Shown: positions 1 to 8,644 of the stretch, one piece after another
How the letters are laid out: each line of letters begins with the position of its first letter
How positions within the stretch are numbered: position 1 is the first letter of the stretch
Assembly (NCBI RefSeq): GCF_003026285.1
Contig: NZ_PYOD01000016.1
Coordinates: 1 to 64,000, forward strand
DNA from: Photobacterium profundum
Lineage (GTDB): Bacteria > Pseudomonadota > Gammaproteobacteria > Enterobacterales > Vibrionaceae
DNA length: 64,000 nucleotides
Direction: 5' to 3'
Notes under the pieces: generated by a model
Told to the model about the DNA's origin: nothing
The model's input: only the letters and a program-made list of their open reading frames with translations
The model's database searches: none
Translations under genes and position numbers: made by a program

Positions 1-119
1 TGTCTGGCGACCATAGCGCTGTGGCTCCACCTGATCCCATGCCGAACTCAGAAGTGAAACGCAGTTGCGCCGATGGTAGTGTGGGGTCTCCCCATGTGAG
101 AGTAGGGCATCGCCAGGCG
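1..119 (+). rRNA. rrf: 5S ribosomal RNA
   Basis: The sequence follows the enterobacterial 5S rRNA along its whole length: the 5' arm (gtctggc, 2-8) pairs with the 3' arm (gccaggc, 112-118), and the conserved internal block ccgaactcagaagtgaaac (42-60) and the tggtagtgtggggtctcccc segment (74-93) are present. The gene begins at or within a base of the window edge, so the 16S and 23S genes of the operon should lie just upstream. A strong terminator follows within 15 bases, so this is the distal end of the rRNA operon. Confidence 0.97.
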
Positions 120-130
120 CCCAATTTAAG

Positions 131-157
131 AAGGCCATCCGAAAGGATGGCCTTTTT
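131..157 (+). terminator. rRNA operon terminator
   Basis: A ten-base-pair stem (aaggccatcc / ggatggcctt) with a gaaa tetraloop is followed by a run of T. It lies 12 bases past the 5S rRNA, the usual position of the rrn terminator. Confidence 0.93.
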
Positions 158-189
158 TCGTATATACAGTGAAAATGTTTATTGTTATT

Positions 190-660
190 CCAACCTGGAA
201 AACTAGCGATCCAGCAGTCTTCTATCCCTTGAAATACTCTTCTCGCCTTTTAGCTATTTTCTAGCAAGTGACTCTAATACTAATCAAAACAAGCATCTGT
301 TACTAAGCAGTACAAACTCTCCCTGCAATATCACCATAACCCTTAAACGCTTGATGGCTAAAAACAGCATTGTCGCATTCTAGCTACCTACTCATATTCA
401 TAACGGCATCATGATTCTTCCTGTGATGATTGATTGTTTCTAAAATACGGAGAACGAGAATGCCTTATATGCTTAGTTGCCAATGAACTATATAAAATAA
501 GCGCTTAGTAGCAGGGGGCGCTGAAAGCTGTCTGGTTGATGAGGAGGGGCTTATACCTATGACTAAGTCTTTATCTAAGTTGGTATTATCTGAAGAGGTA
601 AGAATGGCTGCGTTGATATGAGGTTATAGAATTGGTGATATTGGGAAGGGTAAGCCTTGA
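190..660. other. non-coding stretch after the rRNA operon
   Basis: I see no credible gene in this region on either strand. All reading frames are broken and no tRNA cloverleaf was recognised. The only point of note is a 20-codon reading frame at 559-621 behind a very good ribosome-binding sequence (gaggagggg), which has no recognisable product. Confidence 0.6.
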
Positions 661-670
661 GGGGGTAATG

Positions 671-696
671 AAGCCTGCAGTTAAAACTGCAGGCTT
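671..696. terminator. hairpin between rRNA operon and YjiH-like gene
   Basis: Two perfect 12-base arms (aagcctgcagtt / aactgcaggctt) are separated by two bases. The T-run is on the + side only (cttttgtatc), so it fits best as a stop for rightward transcripts, but it also sits just past the end of the leftward gene at 704-2068. Confidence 0.7.
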
Positions 697-703
697 TTGT
701 ATC

Positions 704-2068
704 TTAGAAGATGATATGTGCCATTAATGCGATGACTGGTAGGGTTACGAGTGTGCGTAGAATGAAGATAACAAACAATTCCCATGCTTTTACTGGTACT
801 TTACTACCAATTAGCAGTGCACCAATTTCAGACATGTAGATAAGTTGTGTTACCGACATTGCTGCAATAACAAAACGAGTTAGATCACTTTCGATGCCTG
901 AAGCTAGAATCGAGGGTAAGAACATATCCGCAAAACCGACAACGATTGTTTTAGAGGCTTCAGTGGCTTCTGGTATTTGTAGTAACTCTAGGAAAGGAAT
1001 AAATGGCATTCCTAGGTAATCAAAAATTGGTGTATTTTCAGCAATCACTAACGCTACGGTACCTATTGCCATTACGACAGGCAGTACGCCGAAAACCATA
1101 TCAACGGCATTTTTTAGGCCATCAAGCGCGATTGCTCGAAAACTTTTTACTTCGCGAGCTTTATTTAAGGCTTGCTCTATACCGTATGAAAATATGTTGT
1201 GTCCAGCTGGTACTGCTTCATTGTCTGTCGATACTTTTGAACCATCAATGTAGGTATTCTTTTTATTCGATAGTGGTGGCAAACGTGGAACGATTATCGC
1301 GGCTACAAAACCAGCTAAACAAACTGTTAAGTAAAATGGGGCAAACATATGCTCCAAGTTAACTTGTGCGATAACCACTAAGCTAAAGGTAATAGAAACT
1401 GCTGAGAAAGTTGTACCAATGACAGCTGCTTCACGCTGAGTATATAAACCAGTCTCATATTGCTTACTTGTAAGAAGTACGCCAACACTGCCATCACCTA
1501 GCCATGATGCAATACAGTTAACTGATGAACGACCTGGCAAGCCGAAGATTGGGCGCATTATTTTCGTAAATAAGGTGCCGAAAAATTCAAGTAGACCAAA
1601 ATTAAGTAATAACGGTAATAACATACCAGCAAAAATAAACACCGAAAATAATACTGGTAGTAAGTCATTGAGTACTAGCCCGCCAGTATCACCACTGTGA
1701 ATCGCTTCAGGTCCTATATTAAGAAAGGTCATTACTGCAAAAATAGCACCTAGTTGCTGCACTATAAACCATGCCATCGTTGGGTTCAGTAGACCATTTA
1801 GAAAGCTATTATTTAAAATAAATTTAGGTTTAACCACTTTTGTTATTAAGGACAAAACAGCAGTAAAGCTAATGATAAAGGTTACTATCGCCGTTAATTT
1901 ATCATCAAATAGGGTTTGAATTGTTTTCGCTAAAATAGCGATCGGAATGGTAATAGTGCCCTGATAATCGACGGGTGCCATAAAAAGAAAGACACCTAAT
2001 AGAGAGGGAAGAAGGAACATAAGCCAATTGGCCGTTGTAATTGGCTTTGCTTGTACCTGATCCTGCAT
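704..2068 (-). CDS. YjiH family inner membrane protein with nucleoside-recognition (Gate) domain
   Basis: A 454-residue polytopic membrane protein with about ten hydrophobic segments. It matches the YjiH family: an N-terminal segment with the PVDYQG turn, a central Gate-type domain (FGLPGRSSVNCIASWLGDGS around residues 175-195) and a second Gate-like half near the C-terminus (GIESDLTRFVIAAMSVTQLIYMSE). Gate domains occur in nucleoside and ion transporters and in sporulation proteins; the YjiH substrate is unknown to me. It stands alone, transcribed leftward, with a perfect inverted repeat about 135 bases upstream of its start. A transport role is inferred only from topology. Confidence 0.8.
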   Translation of the reverse strand: MQDQVQAKPITTANWLMFLLPSLLGVFLFMAPVDYQGTITIPIAILAKTIQTLFDDKLTAIVTFIISFTAVLSLITKVVKPKFILNNSFLNGLLNPTMAWFIVQQLGAIFAVMTFLNIGPEAIHSGDTGGLVLNDLLPVLFSVFIFAGMLLPLLLNFGLLEFFGTLFTKIMRPIFGLPGRSSVNCIASWLGDGSVGVLLTSKQYETGLYTQREAAVIGTTFSAVSITFSLVVIAQVNLEHMFAPFYLTVCLAGFVAAIIVPRLPPLSNKKNTYIDGSKVSTDNEAVPAGHNIFSYGIEQALNKAREVKSFRAIALDGLKNAVDMVFGVLPVVMAIGTVALVIAENTPIFDYLGMPFIPFLELLQIPEATEASKTIVVGFADMFLPSILASGIESDLTRFVIAAMSVTQLIYMSEIGALLIGSKVPVKAWELFVIFILRTLVTLPVIALMAHIIF

Positions 2069-2199
2069 GATTAACCTTTATCTTATAAATTCACTAGTGT
2101 GAATGACTGCTTTTTATCCTTGCGGAATAACTATTCACTGATTATCCATAATCAGGAGGGAGAAGGTTACATTTTTTACGACTATTTGGGAATACTGTA

Positions 2200-2225
2200 A
2201 GTGCATAATTGTCTATTTATGCACT
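2200..2225. promoter_or_regulatory. perfect 9-bp inverted repeat upstream of the YjiH-like gene
   Basis: Arms agtgcataa (2200-2208) and ttatgcact (2217-2225) are separated by eight bases. It lies in the 313-base gap between gorA and the leftward YjiH-like gene, 132 bases before that gene's start, with no T-run on either side. An operator is therefore more likely than a terminator. No regulator for it is recognisable nearby, and the rest of the gap shows nothing else. Confidence 0.4.
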
Positions 2226-2334
2226 ATTTGTGAGGTTTTTATTCTTTGTATGAGAGCTGTAAAGGTAAAATCAATAAGTTATAAAAAAGCATATGGCTTT
2301 TAGTTATTGGCTATCGAGTTCTATTTTTTCTGAT

Positions 2335-2364
2335 AATAAAAAGGGAGGCTAACTAGCCTCCCTT
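2335..2364 (-). terminator. gorA terminator
   Basis: On the minus strand a ten-pair stem (aagggaggct / agcctccctt) is followed by five T, 18 bases past the gorA stop codon. Confidence 0.9.
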
Positions 2365-2381
2365 TATGTGTTACTTATTAT

Positions 2382-3737
2382 TTAGCGCATGGTAACAAAT
2401 TCTTCAGATCCTGTAGGGTGAATGGCTACAACACTATCGAAATCAGCTTTAGTTGCACCCATCTTAATGGCAACACCGAAGCCTTGAATCATTTCATCAA
2501 CTGTAAAGCCAATACCGTGTAAGCCAACCACTGTTTCTTCAGGGCCAGCACAAACTAACTTCATTTTACAAGGCTGACGATGAGATGTAACTGCAGTGTA
2601 CATAGCCGTAAAACCAGACGTATACACTTTAACGTTATCTTCGCCATACTGTGCAATAGCTTCAGGTTCCGTTAAACCAATTGTACCGATCGGTGGGTGG
2701 CTAAATACAACAGTAGGGATTAGTTTGTAATCCATCTTGGCTTCAGTTTTACCGTTAAATAGACGTTCAGATAACTGACGTCCTGCTTTAACAGCTACAG
2801 GAGTCAGTTCAACACCACCTTCCATAATATCGCCAACACAATAAATACCAGCAATATTTGTTTGTTGGTATTCATCAACCTTGATATAACCACGTGAATT
2901 AGTTTCAACGCCCGTTGATGCTAGGTTTATTTTGTCTGTCGTTGGATTACGACCAATAGCCCAGATCAGTAGGTCGGTATTGTGCGACTCACCATTTTCG
3001 AAGTGTAATGTTGTTGAACCATCAGCTTCCTTGATGATTTCTTTAGGAATTGAATGCGTATGAAGGGTTGGACCTTCTGCATTCATGACTTCCACTAATG
3101 TTTCAACGATCAATGGATCAAAGCTACGCAGTGGTGATTCTTTACGAACGAACAGGTGAGTATCTGTACCTAATGCACTTAAAACACCTGCAATTTCAAC
3201 AGCAATATAACCTGCACCAATGACAGCTGTACGCTTAGGCTGTTCGTTCAAGTCAAAGAAGCCGTTTGAGTCGATGCCGTGTTCAGCACCAGGAATATTC
3301 GGGATTGTTGGCTCGCCACCTACAGCAATTAGGATGTGATCTGCTGTTAAATGCTCGCCATTTACTTCAATTGTTGTTTCATTAACAAACTTAGCGAAGC
3401 CATTAATTACTTCGATTTTGTTGTTACCAAGCACATTGTCATATGCTTGATGAATACGACCGATATATGCCTCACGGTTTTTGACGAGAGTGCTCCAATT
3501 GAAGCTTTTCACATCAACATCAAAGCCATAGTCTTTTGAATAAAGATGGATAGCTTCAGCAATTTGAGCGCCATGCCACATTACTTTTTTCGGTACACAA
3601 CCAACGTTTACACAGGTGCCACCCAGTGCTTTTGCTTCAATTAGAGCAACTTTTGCGCCATGCATTGCAGCACGGTTAGCTGATGCAATACCGCCACTTC
3701 CGCCACCAATACAAATGTAATCAAAATGCTTCGCCAT
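2382..3737 (-). CDS. gorA: glutathione-disulfide reductase
   Basis: FAD-dependent reductase that regenerates glutathione from its disulfide with NADPH in the cytoplasm. The 451-residue length is the normal family length. Visible features: the FAD-binding glycines GGGSGG (residues 11-16); the redox-active disulfide in GGTCVNVGCVPKK with Cys42 and Cys47; the NADPH-binding motif GAGYIAVEIAG near 175; a second FAD motif GIYCVGDI near 300; and the C-terminal catalytic HPTGSEE (440-446) that reaches across the dimer. The Cys spacing and HPTGSEE ending distinguish it from dihydrolipoamide dehydrogenase. It is a single gene with its own terminator. Confidence 0.96.
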   Translation of the reverse strand: MAKHFDYICIGGGSGGIASANRAAMHGAKVALIEAKALGGTCVNVGCVPKKVMWHGAQIAEAIHLYSKDYGFDVDVKSFNWSTLVKNREAYIGRIHQAYDNVLGNNKIEVINGFAKFVNETTIEVNGEHLTADHILIAVGGEPTIPNIPGAEHGIDSNGFFDLNEQPKRTAVIGAGYIAVEIAGVLSALGTDTHLFVRKESPLRSFDPLIVETLVEVMNAEGPTLHTHSIPKEIIKEADGSTTLHFENGESHNTDLLIWAIGRNPTTDKINLASTGVETNSRGYIKVDEYQQTNIAGIYCVGDIMEGGVELTPVAVKAGRQLSERLFNGKTEAKMDYKLIPTVVFSHPPIGTIGLTEPEAIAQYGEDNVKVYTSGFTAMYTAVTSHRQPCKMKLVCAGPEETVVGLHGIGFTVDEMIQGFGVAIKMGATKADFDSVVAIHPTGSEEFVTMR

Positions 3738-3861
3738 GACTTTCTCCGCTTAATTTTATGATTTATGAGCTGAACCTAGTGTAATCAAGAAATAGAAGAG
3801 TTACGAGAGGTGTGAATCGAGAAATCTGATTCAGCTTAGATCATTAATCGAAGATAGAAAG

Positions 3862-3883
3862 AAGGCGATTGAAATATCGCCTT
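3862..3883 (-). terminator. probable rlmJ terminator
   Basis: Eight-pair hairpin (aaggcgat / atcgcctt) 28 bases beyond the rlmJ stop. The minus-strand 3' side reads cttctttc, a weak T-rich tail. Confidence 0.55.
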
Positions 3884-3911
3884 ACTGAAGAGGGTATAAT
3901 CGTATTAACTC

Positions 3912-4751
3912 TTATTCAGGTACTACCCATGTAATTGAATGGTGGCCATGATTAGGTGCAATAGCTTGTTGTAACCAAGGAAGAATAGTCTGCATTTGAC
4001 TCTCTAATTTCCATGGTGGGTTGATTACAATCATGCCTGAAGCCGTCATACCACGCTCGGTCGTATCTGGCTCAACGCCTAATTCAATTTGTAAGATATT
4101 ACGGATACCACACTTCTCAAGACCTTTAAGCATTTTATCGATGTTTTCGCGGTAAACCACTGGGTACCAAATTGCATAGGTCCCCGTTGCCCAGCGCTTA
4201 TAGCTATCAGCTATCGCGTTTACGACATCCATATATTCATGCTTAAGCTCATAAGGTGGGTCGATCAGTACCACACCACGTCGCTCTTTAGGGGGTAAAC
4301 TGCCCTTTAATCGTAAGAATGCATCTTCTTTATACATACGTACTTGGCGATCGCCTCGAAACTCTTGCAATAATAAAGGAAAATCGGCTGGGTGAAGTTC
4401 AGTTAGCACCATACGGTCTTGTTCACGTATCTGAGCGCGAGCAACACTCGGTGAACCAGGGTAATACCGCAGTTCTTCCGTTTCATTCAGCGCTTTTATT
4501 GCTTCGATATAAGAGGTGATTTCAGCTGGAATATCATCACGAGACCAAAGGCGTGCAATACCTTGTTTGAATTCACCCGTTTTTTCACTTCGCTCATCTT
4601 GCAGATCATAACGACCCACACCAGAGTGCGTATCGTGGTAGACGAAAGGCTTATCTTTTTGCTTGAGTGCATCTAGGATCAAACTTTGGACTATATGTTT
4701 AACCACATCGGCGTGGTTGCCAGCGTGGAAGCTGTGGCGATAACTCAGCAT
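3912..4751 (-). CDS. rlmJ: 23S rRNA (adenine2030-N6)-methyltransferase
   Basis: Methylates A2030 of 23S rRNA using S-adenosylmethionine. The 279-residue protein begins MLSYRHSFHAGNHADV, typical of RlmJ, and carries the amino-methyltransferase motif IV DPPY (IDPPYELKHEY, about residue 164) and the GVGRYDLQDERS segment of the family. It is a monocistronic leftward gene divergent from prlC, with 256 bases between the starts. The assignment rests on near end-to-end resemblance to the enterobacterial protein formerly called YhiR. Confidence 0.93.
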   Translation of the reverse strand: MLSYRHSFHAGNHADVVKHIVQSLILDALKQKDKPFVYHDTHSGVGRYDLQDERSEKTGEFKQGIARLWSRDDIPAEITSYIEAIKALNETEELRYYPGSPSVARAQIREQDRMVLTELHPADFPLLLQEFRGDRQVRMYKEDAFLRLKGSLPPKERRGVVLIDPPYELKHEYMDVVNAIADSYKRWATGTYAIWYPVVYRENIDKMLKGLEKCGIRNILQIELGVEPDTTERGMTASGMIVINPPWKLESQMQTILPWLQQAIAPNHGHHSITWVVPE

Positions 4752-5007
4752 GAATTGGTCTCTGTGCGTATTTTAAAGTATTTATGTGTGGCTATTATGG
4801 CGGATTAGCCATGAATATCCAGATGAGCGGTGAACTTTAGTTGTTCACTATGGATGCCGTCTATAAAAGCTTGTGGGTAACATTCAGTTTTGTTTTATTT
4901 AATCGATAGATATTACAAGCAGTTCGACCATAATGAGTAAATAAGGGATTGAATTAACACGCCCACACACACATCTAAACAATAATAAAAGAATTAAGGA
5001 TACGCGC

Positions 5008-7050
5008 ATGTCTAACCCATTATTATCCATGACGGCTTTACCGCCGTTTTCTCTGATAAAGCCAGAGCATATAAAGCCTGCTGTTGAACAGGCTATTGCC
5101 GATTGCCGTGCGAAAGTAGAAGAAGTACTCACCAATAGCGATTTGGCAAGTTGGGAAACGATTTGTGTCCCACTTGCAGAGACGGATGATCGACTTAGCC
5201 GTATTTGGTCTCCTGTCGGGCACCTGAATGGTGTTAAAAATAGCGCTGAATTACGTGAAGCGTATGAAAGCTGCTTACCTATTTTATCGGATTACGGTAC
5301 CTGGGTGGGTCAACACAAAGGTTTATATGAAGCATATAAGGCCATTAAAGCGAGTGATGAGTTTGCTACGTTGTCTCAAGCACAGCAGAAAACAATAACC
5401 GATGCGCTCAAAGATTTCGAACTGTCTGGCATTGGTTTACCTGCAAAAGAGCAACATCGTTATGGTGAAATTAGTAAGCGACTTTCAGAATTAGCATCAA
5501 CGTTTAGTAATAACGTGTTAGATGCAACGATGGGATGGAGCAAACTGATTACCGATGAGTCGGCATTGGAAGGCTTGCCTGAATCCGCAATACAAGCAGC
5601 AAAAGCGAATGCAGAAGCCAAGGATAAAGAAGGCTACTTATTTACGCTTGAAATTCCCTCTTATTTACCAGTAATGACTTATTGTGCCAACCGTGAATTA
5701 CGTCAGGAAATGTATCAAGCATTTGTTACTCGTGCTTCAGATCGTGGTCCAAATGCCGGTGAGTGGGATAACAGCGAAATCATTGCTGAAAAGTTAAAGC
5801 TGAGCCATGAAATTGCACGTCTATTAGGTTTTAACACTTACAGTGAAAAATCACTTGCGACGAAAATGGCGGAATCTCCAGAGCAAGTATTGGGCTTTCT
5901 TAATAATCTTGCGGTACGCGCAAAACCACAAGCTGAACGTGAAGTGGCAGAGCTACGTGACTATGCGAAAACTGAATTTGGTGCAGAAGATCTAGAACCG
6001 TGGGATTTGTCTTTTTATTCCGAGAAATTGAAACAACACCGTTATAGCATTTCAGATGAACAGCTTCGCCCGTATTTCCCTGAGAAAAAAGCCGTCGCAG
6101 GTTTGTTTGAAGTACTTAAGCGTGTCTTTGGGATGGATGTGAAGCAGCGCGAGGGTGTCGAGGTATGGGATGACACTGTTACCTTCTTCGATATTTTTGA
6201 TGCAACTGGCGAGCTTCGTGGCAGTTTTTATCTTGATTTGTATGCCCGTGAACACAAGCGTGGCGGTGCATGGATGGATGAATGTGCCGTACGTCGCATA
6301 TGTGCCGATGGTAGCTTACAAACCCCTGTCGCATACCTAACGTGTAACTTTAATAAACCCATTGGCGATAAGCCTGCATTGTTTACTCATGATGAATTGG
6401 TCACTTTATTCCATGAAACTGGCCATGGTATTCACCATATGTTGACGCAGGTTGATGCGCCATCTGTTTCTGGTATCAATGGTGTGCCGTGGGATGCAGT
6501 TGAATTACCGAGTCAGTTCCTCGAGAACTGGTGCTGGGAAGAGGAAGCATTGGCATTTATTTCTGGTCACTTTGAAACGGGTGAGCCTTTACCGAAAGAA
6601 ATGCTAGATAAAATGTTGGCGGCAAAAAACTTTCAATCCGCGATGGGTATTTTACGTCAGTTGGAGTTTGGTCTGTTCGATTTCAGCTTATACACCAATT
6701 ATGATCCAGAAGTGGGTGCCCAGGTATTAGAAACATTATTTGATGTGAAATCACGAGTATCGGTCGTACCTAGCCCTGAATGGGGACGTTTCCCGCATAG
6801 CTTTAGCCATATTTTTGCCGGTGGTTACAGTGCTGGTTATTACAGTTACCTATGGGCAGAGCTATTATCTGCTGATGCATTTTCTCGTTTTGAGGAAGAA
6901 GGTATTTTTAACCAAGCAACAGGTGCTGACTTCCTACATTGCATTCTAGAGCGTGGCGGTAGTGAAGAGCCTATGGACCTTTTTAAGCGTTTCCGCGGGC
7001 GTGAACCTCAACTGGATGCGATGCTACGTCACTGTGGTATTACTGGCTAA
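5008..7050 (+). CDS. prlC: oligopeptidase A (M3 zinc metallopeptidase)
   Basis: Cytoplasmic zinc peptidase that degrades short peptides, including cleaved signal peptides. The 680-residue length equals the enterobacterial enzyme. The zinc-binding HExxH site is seen as LFHETGHGIHH near residue 469, with the third ligand expected in the following ELPSQFLENW segment. The ATG start is preceded by aaggat at good spacing. In enterobacteria prlC is often followed by rsmJ; here rsmJ lies 13 kb away and prlC is closed by its own terminator. Confidence 0.95.
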   Translation: MSNPLLSMTALPPFSLIKPEHIKPAVEQAIADCRAKVEEVLTNSDLASWETICVPLAETDDRLSRIWSPVGHLNGVKNSAELREAYESCLPILSDYGTWVGQHKGLYEAYKAIKASDEFATLSQAQQKTITDALKDFELSGIGLPAKEQHRYGEISKRLSELASTFSNNVLDATMGWSKLITDESALEGLPESAIQAAKANAEAKDKEGYLFTLEIPSYLPVMTYCANRELRQEMYQAFVTRASDRGPNAGEWDNSEIIAEKLKLSHEIARLLGFNTYSEKSLATKMAESPEQVLGFLNNLAVRAKPQAEREVAELRDYAKTEFGAEDLEPWDLSFYSEKLKQHRYSISDEQLRPYFPEKKAVAGLFEVLKRVFGMDVKQREGVEVWDDTVTFFDIFDATGELRGSFYLDLYAREHKRGGAWMDECAVRRICADGSLQTPVAYLTCNFNKPIGDKPALFTHDELVTLFHETGHGIHHMLTQVDAPSVSGINGVPWDAVELPSQFLENWCWEEEALAFISGHFETGEPLPKEMLDKMLAAKNFQSAMGILRQLEFGLFDFSLYTNYDPEVGAQVLETLFDVKSRVSVVPSPEWGRFPHSFSHIFAGGYSAGYYSYLWAELLSADAFSRFEEEGIFNQATGADFLHCILERGGSEEPMDLFKRFRGREPQLDAMLRHCGITG

Positions 7051-7084
7051 CTAGCATCATTGAGATGTGAAGTTAATATGTAAT

Positions 7085-7112
7085 AAAAAAGGCTCCCGAG
7101 GGAGCCTTTTTT
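7085..7112. terminator. bidirectional terminator between prlC and gppA
   Basis: aaaaaaggctcc / ggagcctttttt with a cgag loop; T-runs on both strands serve the two converging genes. Confidence 0.93.
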
Positions 7113-7138
7113 AATCGAACAAGTTGTGAATATTAGCG

Positions 7139-8638
7139 TTATTCGCTTTCTTCAAGAACCAAAGGCCAACCCATGTCAGTTTGACGGGTGGCTTCTTGCT
7201 GTAGCTCAGCGCAGCTTAACGGGTTAGCTAATAGCCAAGCCGCTGGTAATGTCAGAACCAGTTTGTTCTCAGCGACCGATAAACTAAATGGCGGCTGCTG
7301 GTTGTGATCACGACGATGACAGAGAATAACGGCTAAACGTAACAGACGTAAAATACGGGCAGCACTTTGGGCTGACAGTGCATGCTGTTCCGGTAGACTT
7401 GTTAACTGCTCGCGGAAGCGACGCAGTAGTTCTGCTATCAAATGTTTCTGTGCACGAGTAAAGCCTGGTAAATCAATGTGATTGATCAGGTAAGCGGCAT
7501 GTTCACCGCTTTTCTTGAACTCAATACTGGTACCGATTTCATGTAAGCATACGCTCGCATGAAGCAGATATTGTGCCTGAGGCTCCAATTGCCATTCTTC
7601 ATTGCAACGAGATAGTAACGCCATCGCAGTATTAGTCACCGCACTTGCGTGACTGGTATCGAGCTGAAAACGCTCTTGAACGCTGGTAAGTGTACGTTCA
7701 CGTACATCATGGTGACGCATTTTACTCATCATTTCATACACCATACCTTCACGTAGGGCGCCGCCTGCCAAAGTCATTGATTCGATGTTCAATGATTCAA
7801 ACACAGCGATTAAAATGGATAAGCCGCTCGGAAAGACCAGCGCGCGTTCCAGAGTCAGACCTTCAATATCTAAGTCTTCTAAGCGTTCATACTGCATTGC
7901 TTGGCGCTGCATGCGCTTTAGCTTCGGAAGGGTGATAATTTCATCCATTCCTTGGGCCAGCATGATTTCCTGCAGGGCTTGTACGGTACCACTGGCACCC
8001 ACACAAGTTTCCCAGCCTAGCTGGGTATACTGCTCAACGATTGGTTCAATCGCATTTTTTGCAGCATTAATGGCAGCGTCAAAATTTTCAGCCGTTAAGT
8101 AGCGATCTTTGAAGTAGCGTTCTAACCAAGTCACACAGCCAATTTTCAGGCTGGTTAATGCGCTGGCATCAAAACCCTCGCCAATAATGACTTCGGTACT
8201 CGCACCACCAATATCGACCACTAAACGCTTGTCACTGCCACCAGAGGTGTGGGCTACACCTTGATAGATAATCCGGGCTTCTTCTTCTCCGGGAATCACA
8301 TCAACCTTGCTACCAAGGATATCTTTTGCTTTGGAAAGAAATATATCAGCATTGACTGCAGTACGGAGTGCCGCAGTACCAACAATGCGAACACGCTCAG
8401 CAGGTATATCCTGTAAACGTTCTGCAAATAGACTGAGACAGTCCCATCCGCGCTGCATTGCTTCTTCGCTTAATTCGTTTTGGCTATTCAGCCCTGCCGC
8501 TAAACGCACTTTACGTTTAATTTTAGCCAGCGTTTGCACACTGCCAGCGACTTCACGAACAATCCACATATGAAAGCTATTAGAGCCTAAATCAATTGCG
8601 GCATATAACGGTGATATTGAATTCCTTTCCATAGGCAT
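7139..8638 (-). CDS. gppA: guanosine-5'-triphosphate,3'-diphosphate pyrophosphatase (GppA)
   Basis: Member of the Ppx/GppA family of the actin-like ATPase fold; converts pppGpp to ppGpp in the stringent response and may also hydrolyse polyphosphate. The 499-residue protein shows the two phosphate-binding motifs AAIDLGSNSFHM (about 13-24) and VVDIGGASTEV (about 139-149), plus an HD-like C-terminal half. It lies six bases downstream of rhlB on the same strand, divergent from trxA-rho, exactly as gppA lies in enterobacteria; this context is why GppA is preferred over Ppx. Confidence 0.92.
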   Translation of the reverse strand: MPMERNSISPLYAAIDLGSNSFHMWIVREVAGSVQTLAKIKRKVRLAAGLNSQNELSEEAMQRGWDCLSLFAERLQDIPAERVRIVGTAALRTAVNADIFLSKAKDILGSKVDVIPGEEEARIIYQGVAHTSGGSDKRLVVDIGGASTEVIIGEGFDASALTSLKIGCVTWLERYFKDRYLTAENFDAAINAAKNAIEPIVEQYTQLGWETCVGASGTVQALQEIMLAQGMDEIITLPKLKRMQRQAMQYERLEDLDIEGLTLERALVFPSGLSILIAVFESLNIESMTLAGGALREGMVYEMMSKMRHHDVRERTLTSVQERFQLDTSHASAVTNTAMALLSRCNEEWQLEPQAQYLLHASVCLHEIGTSIEFKKSGEHAAYLINHIDLPGFTRAQKHLIAELLRRFREQLTSLPEQHALSAQSAARILRLLRLAVILCHRRDHNQQPPFSLSVAENKLVLTLPAAWLLANPLSCAELQQEATRQTDMGWPLVLEESE

Positions 8639-8644
8639 ATGTTC

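Noticed and set aside
559..621. 20-codon reading frame (MTKSLSKLVLSEEVRMAALI) behind gaggagggg
   Set aside because: The ribosome-binding sequence is excellent but the peptide has no recognisable character, no promoter or terminator is tied to it, and the surrounding DNA is otherwise non-coding.
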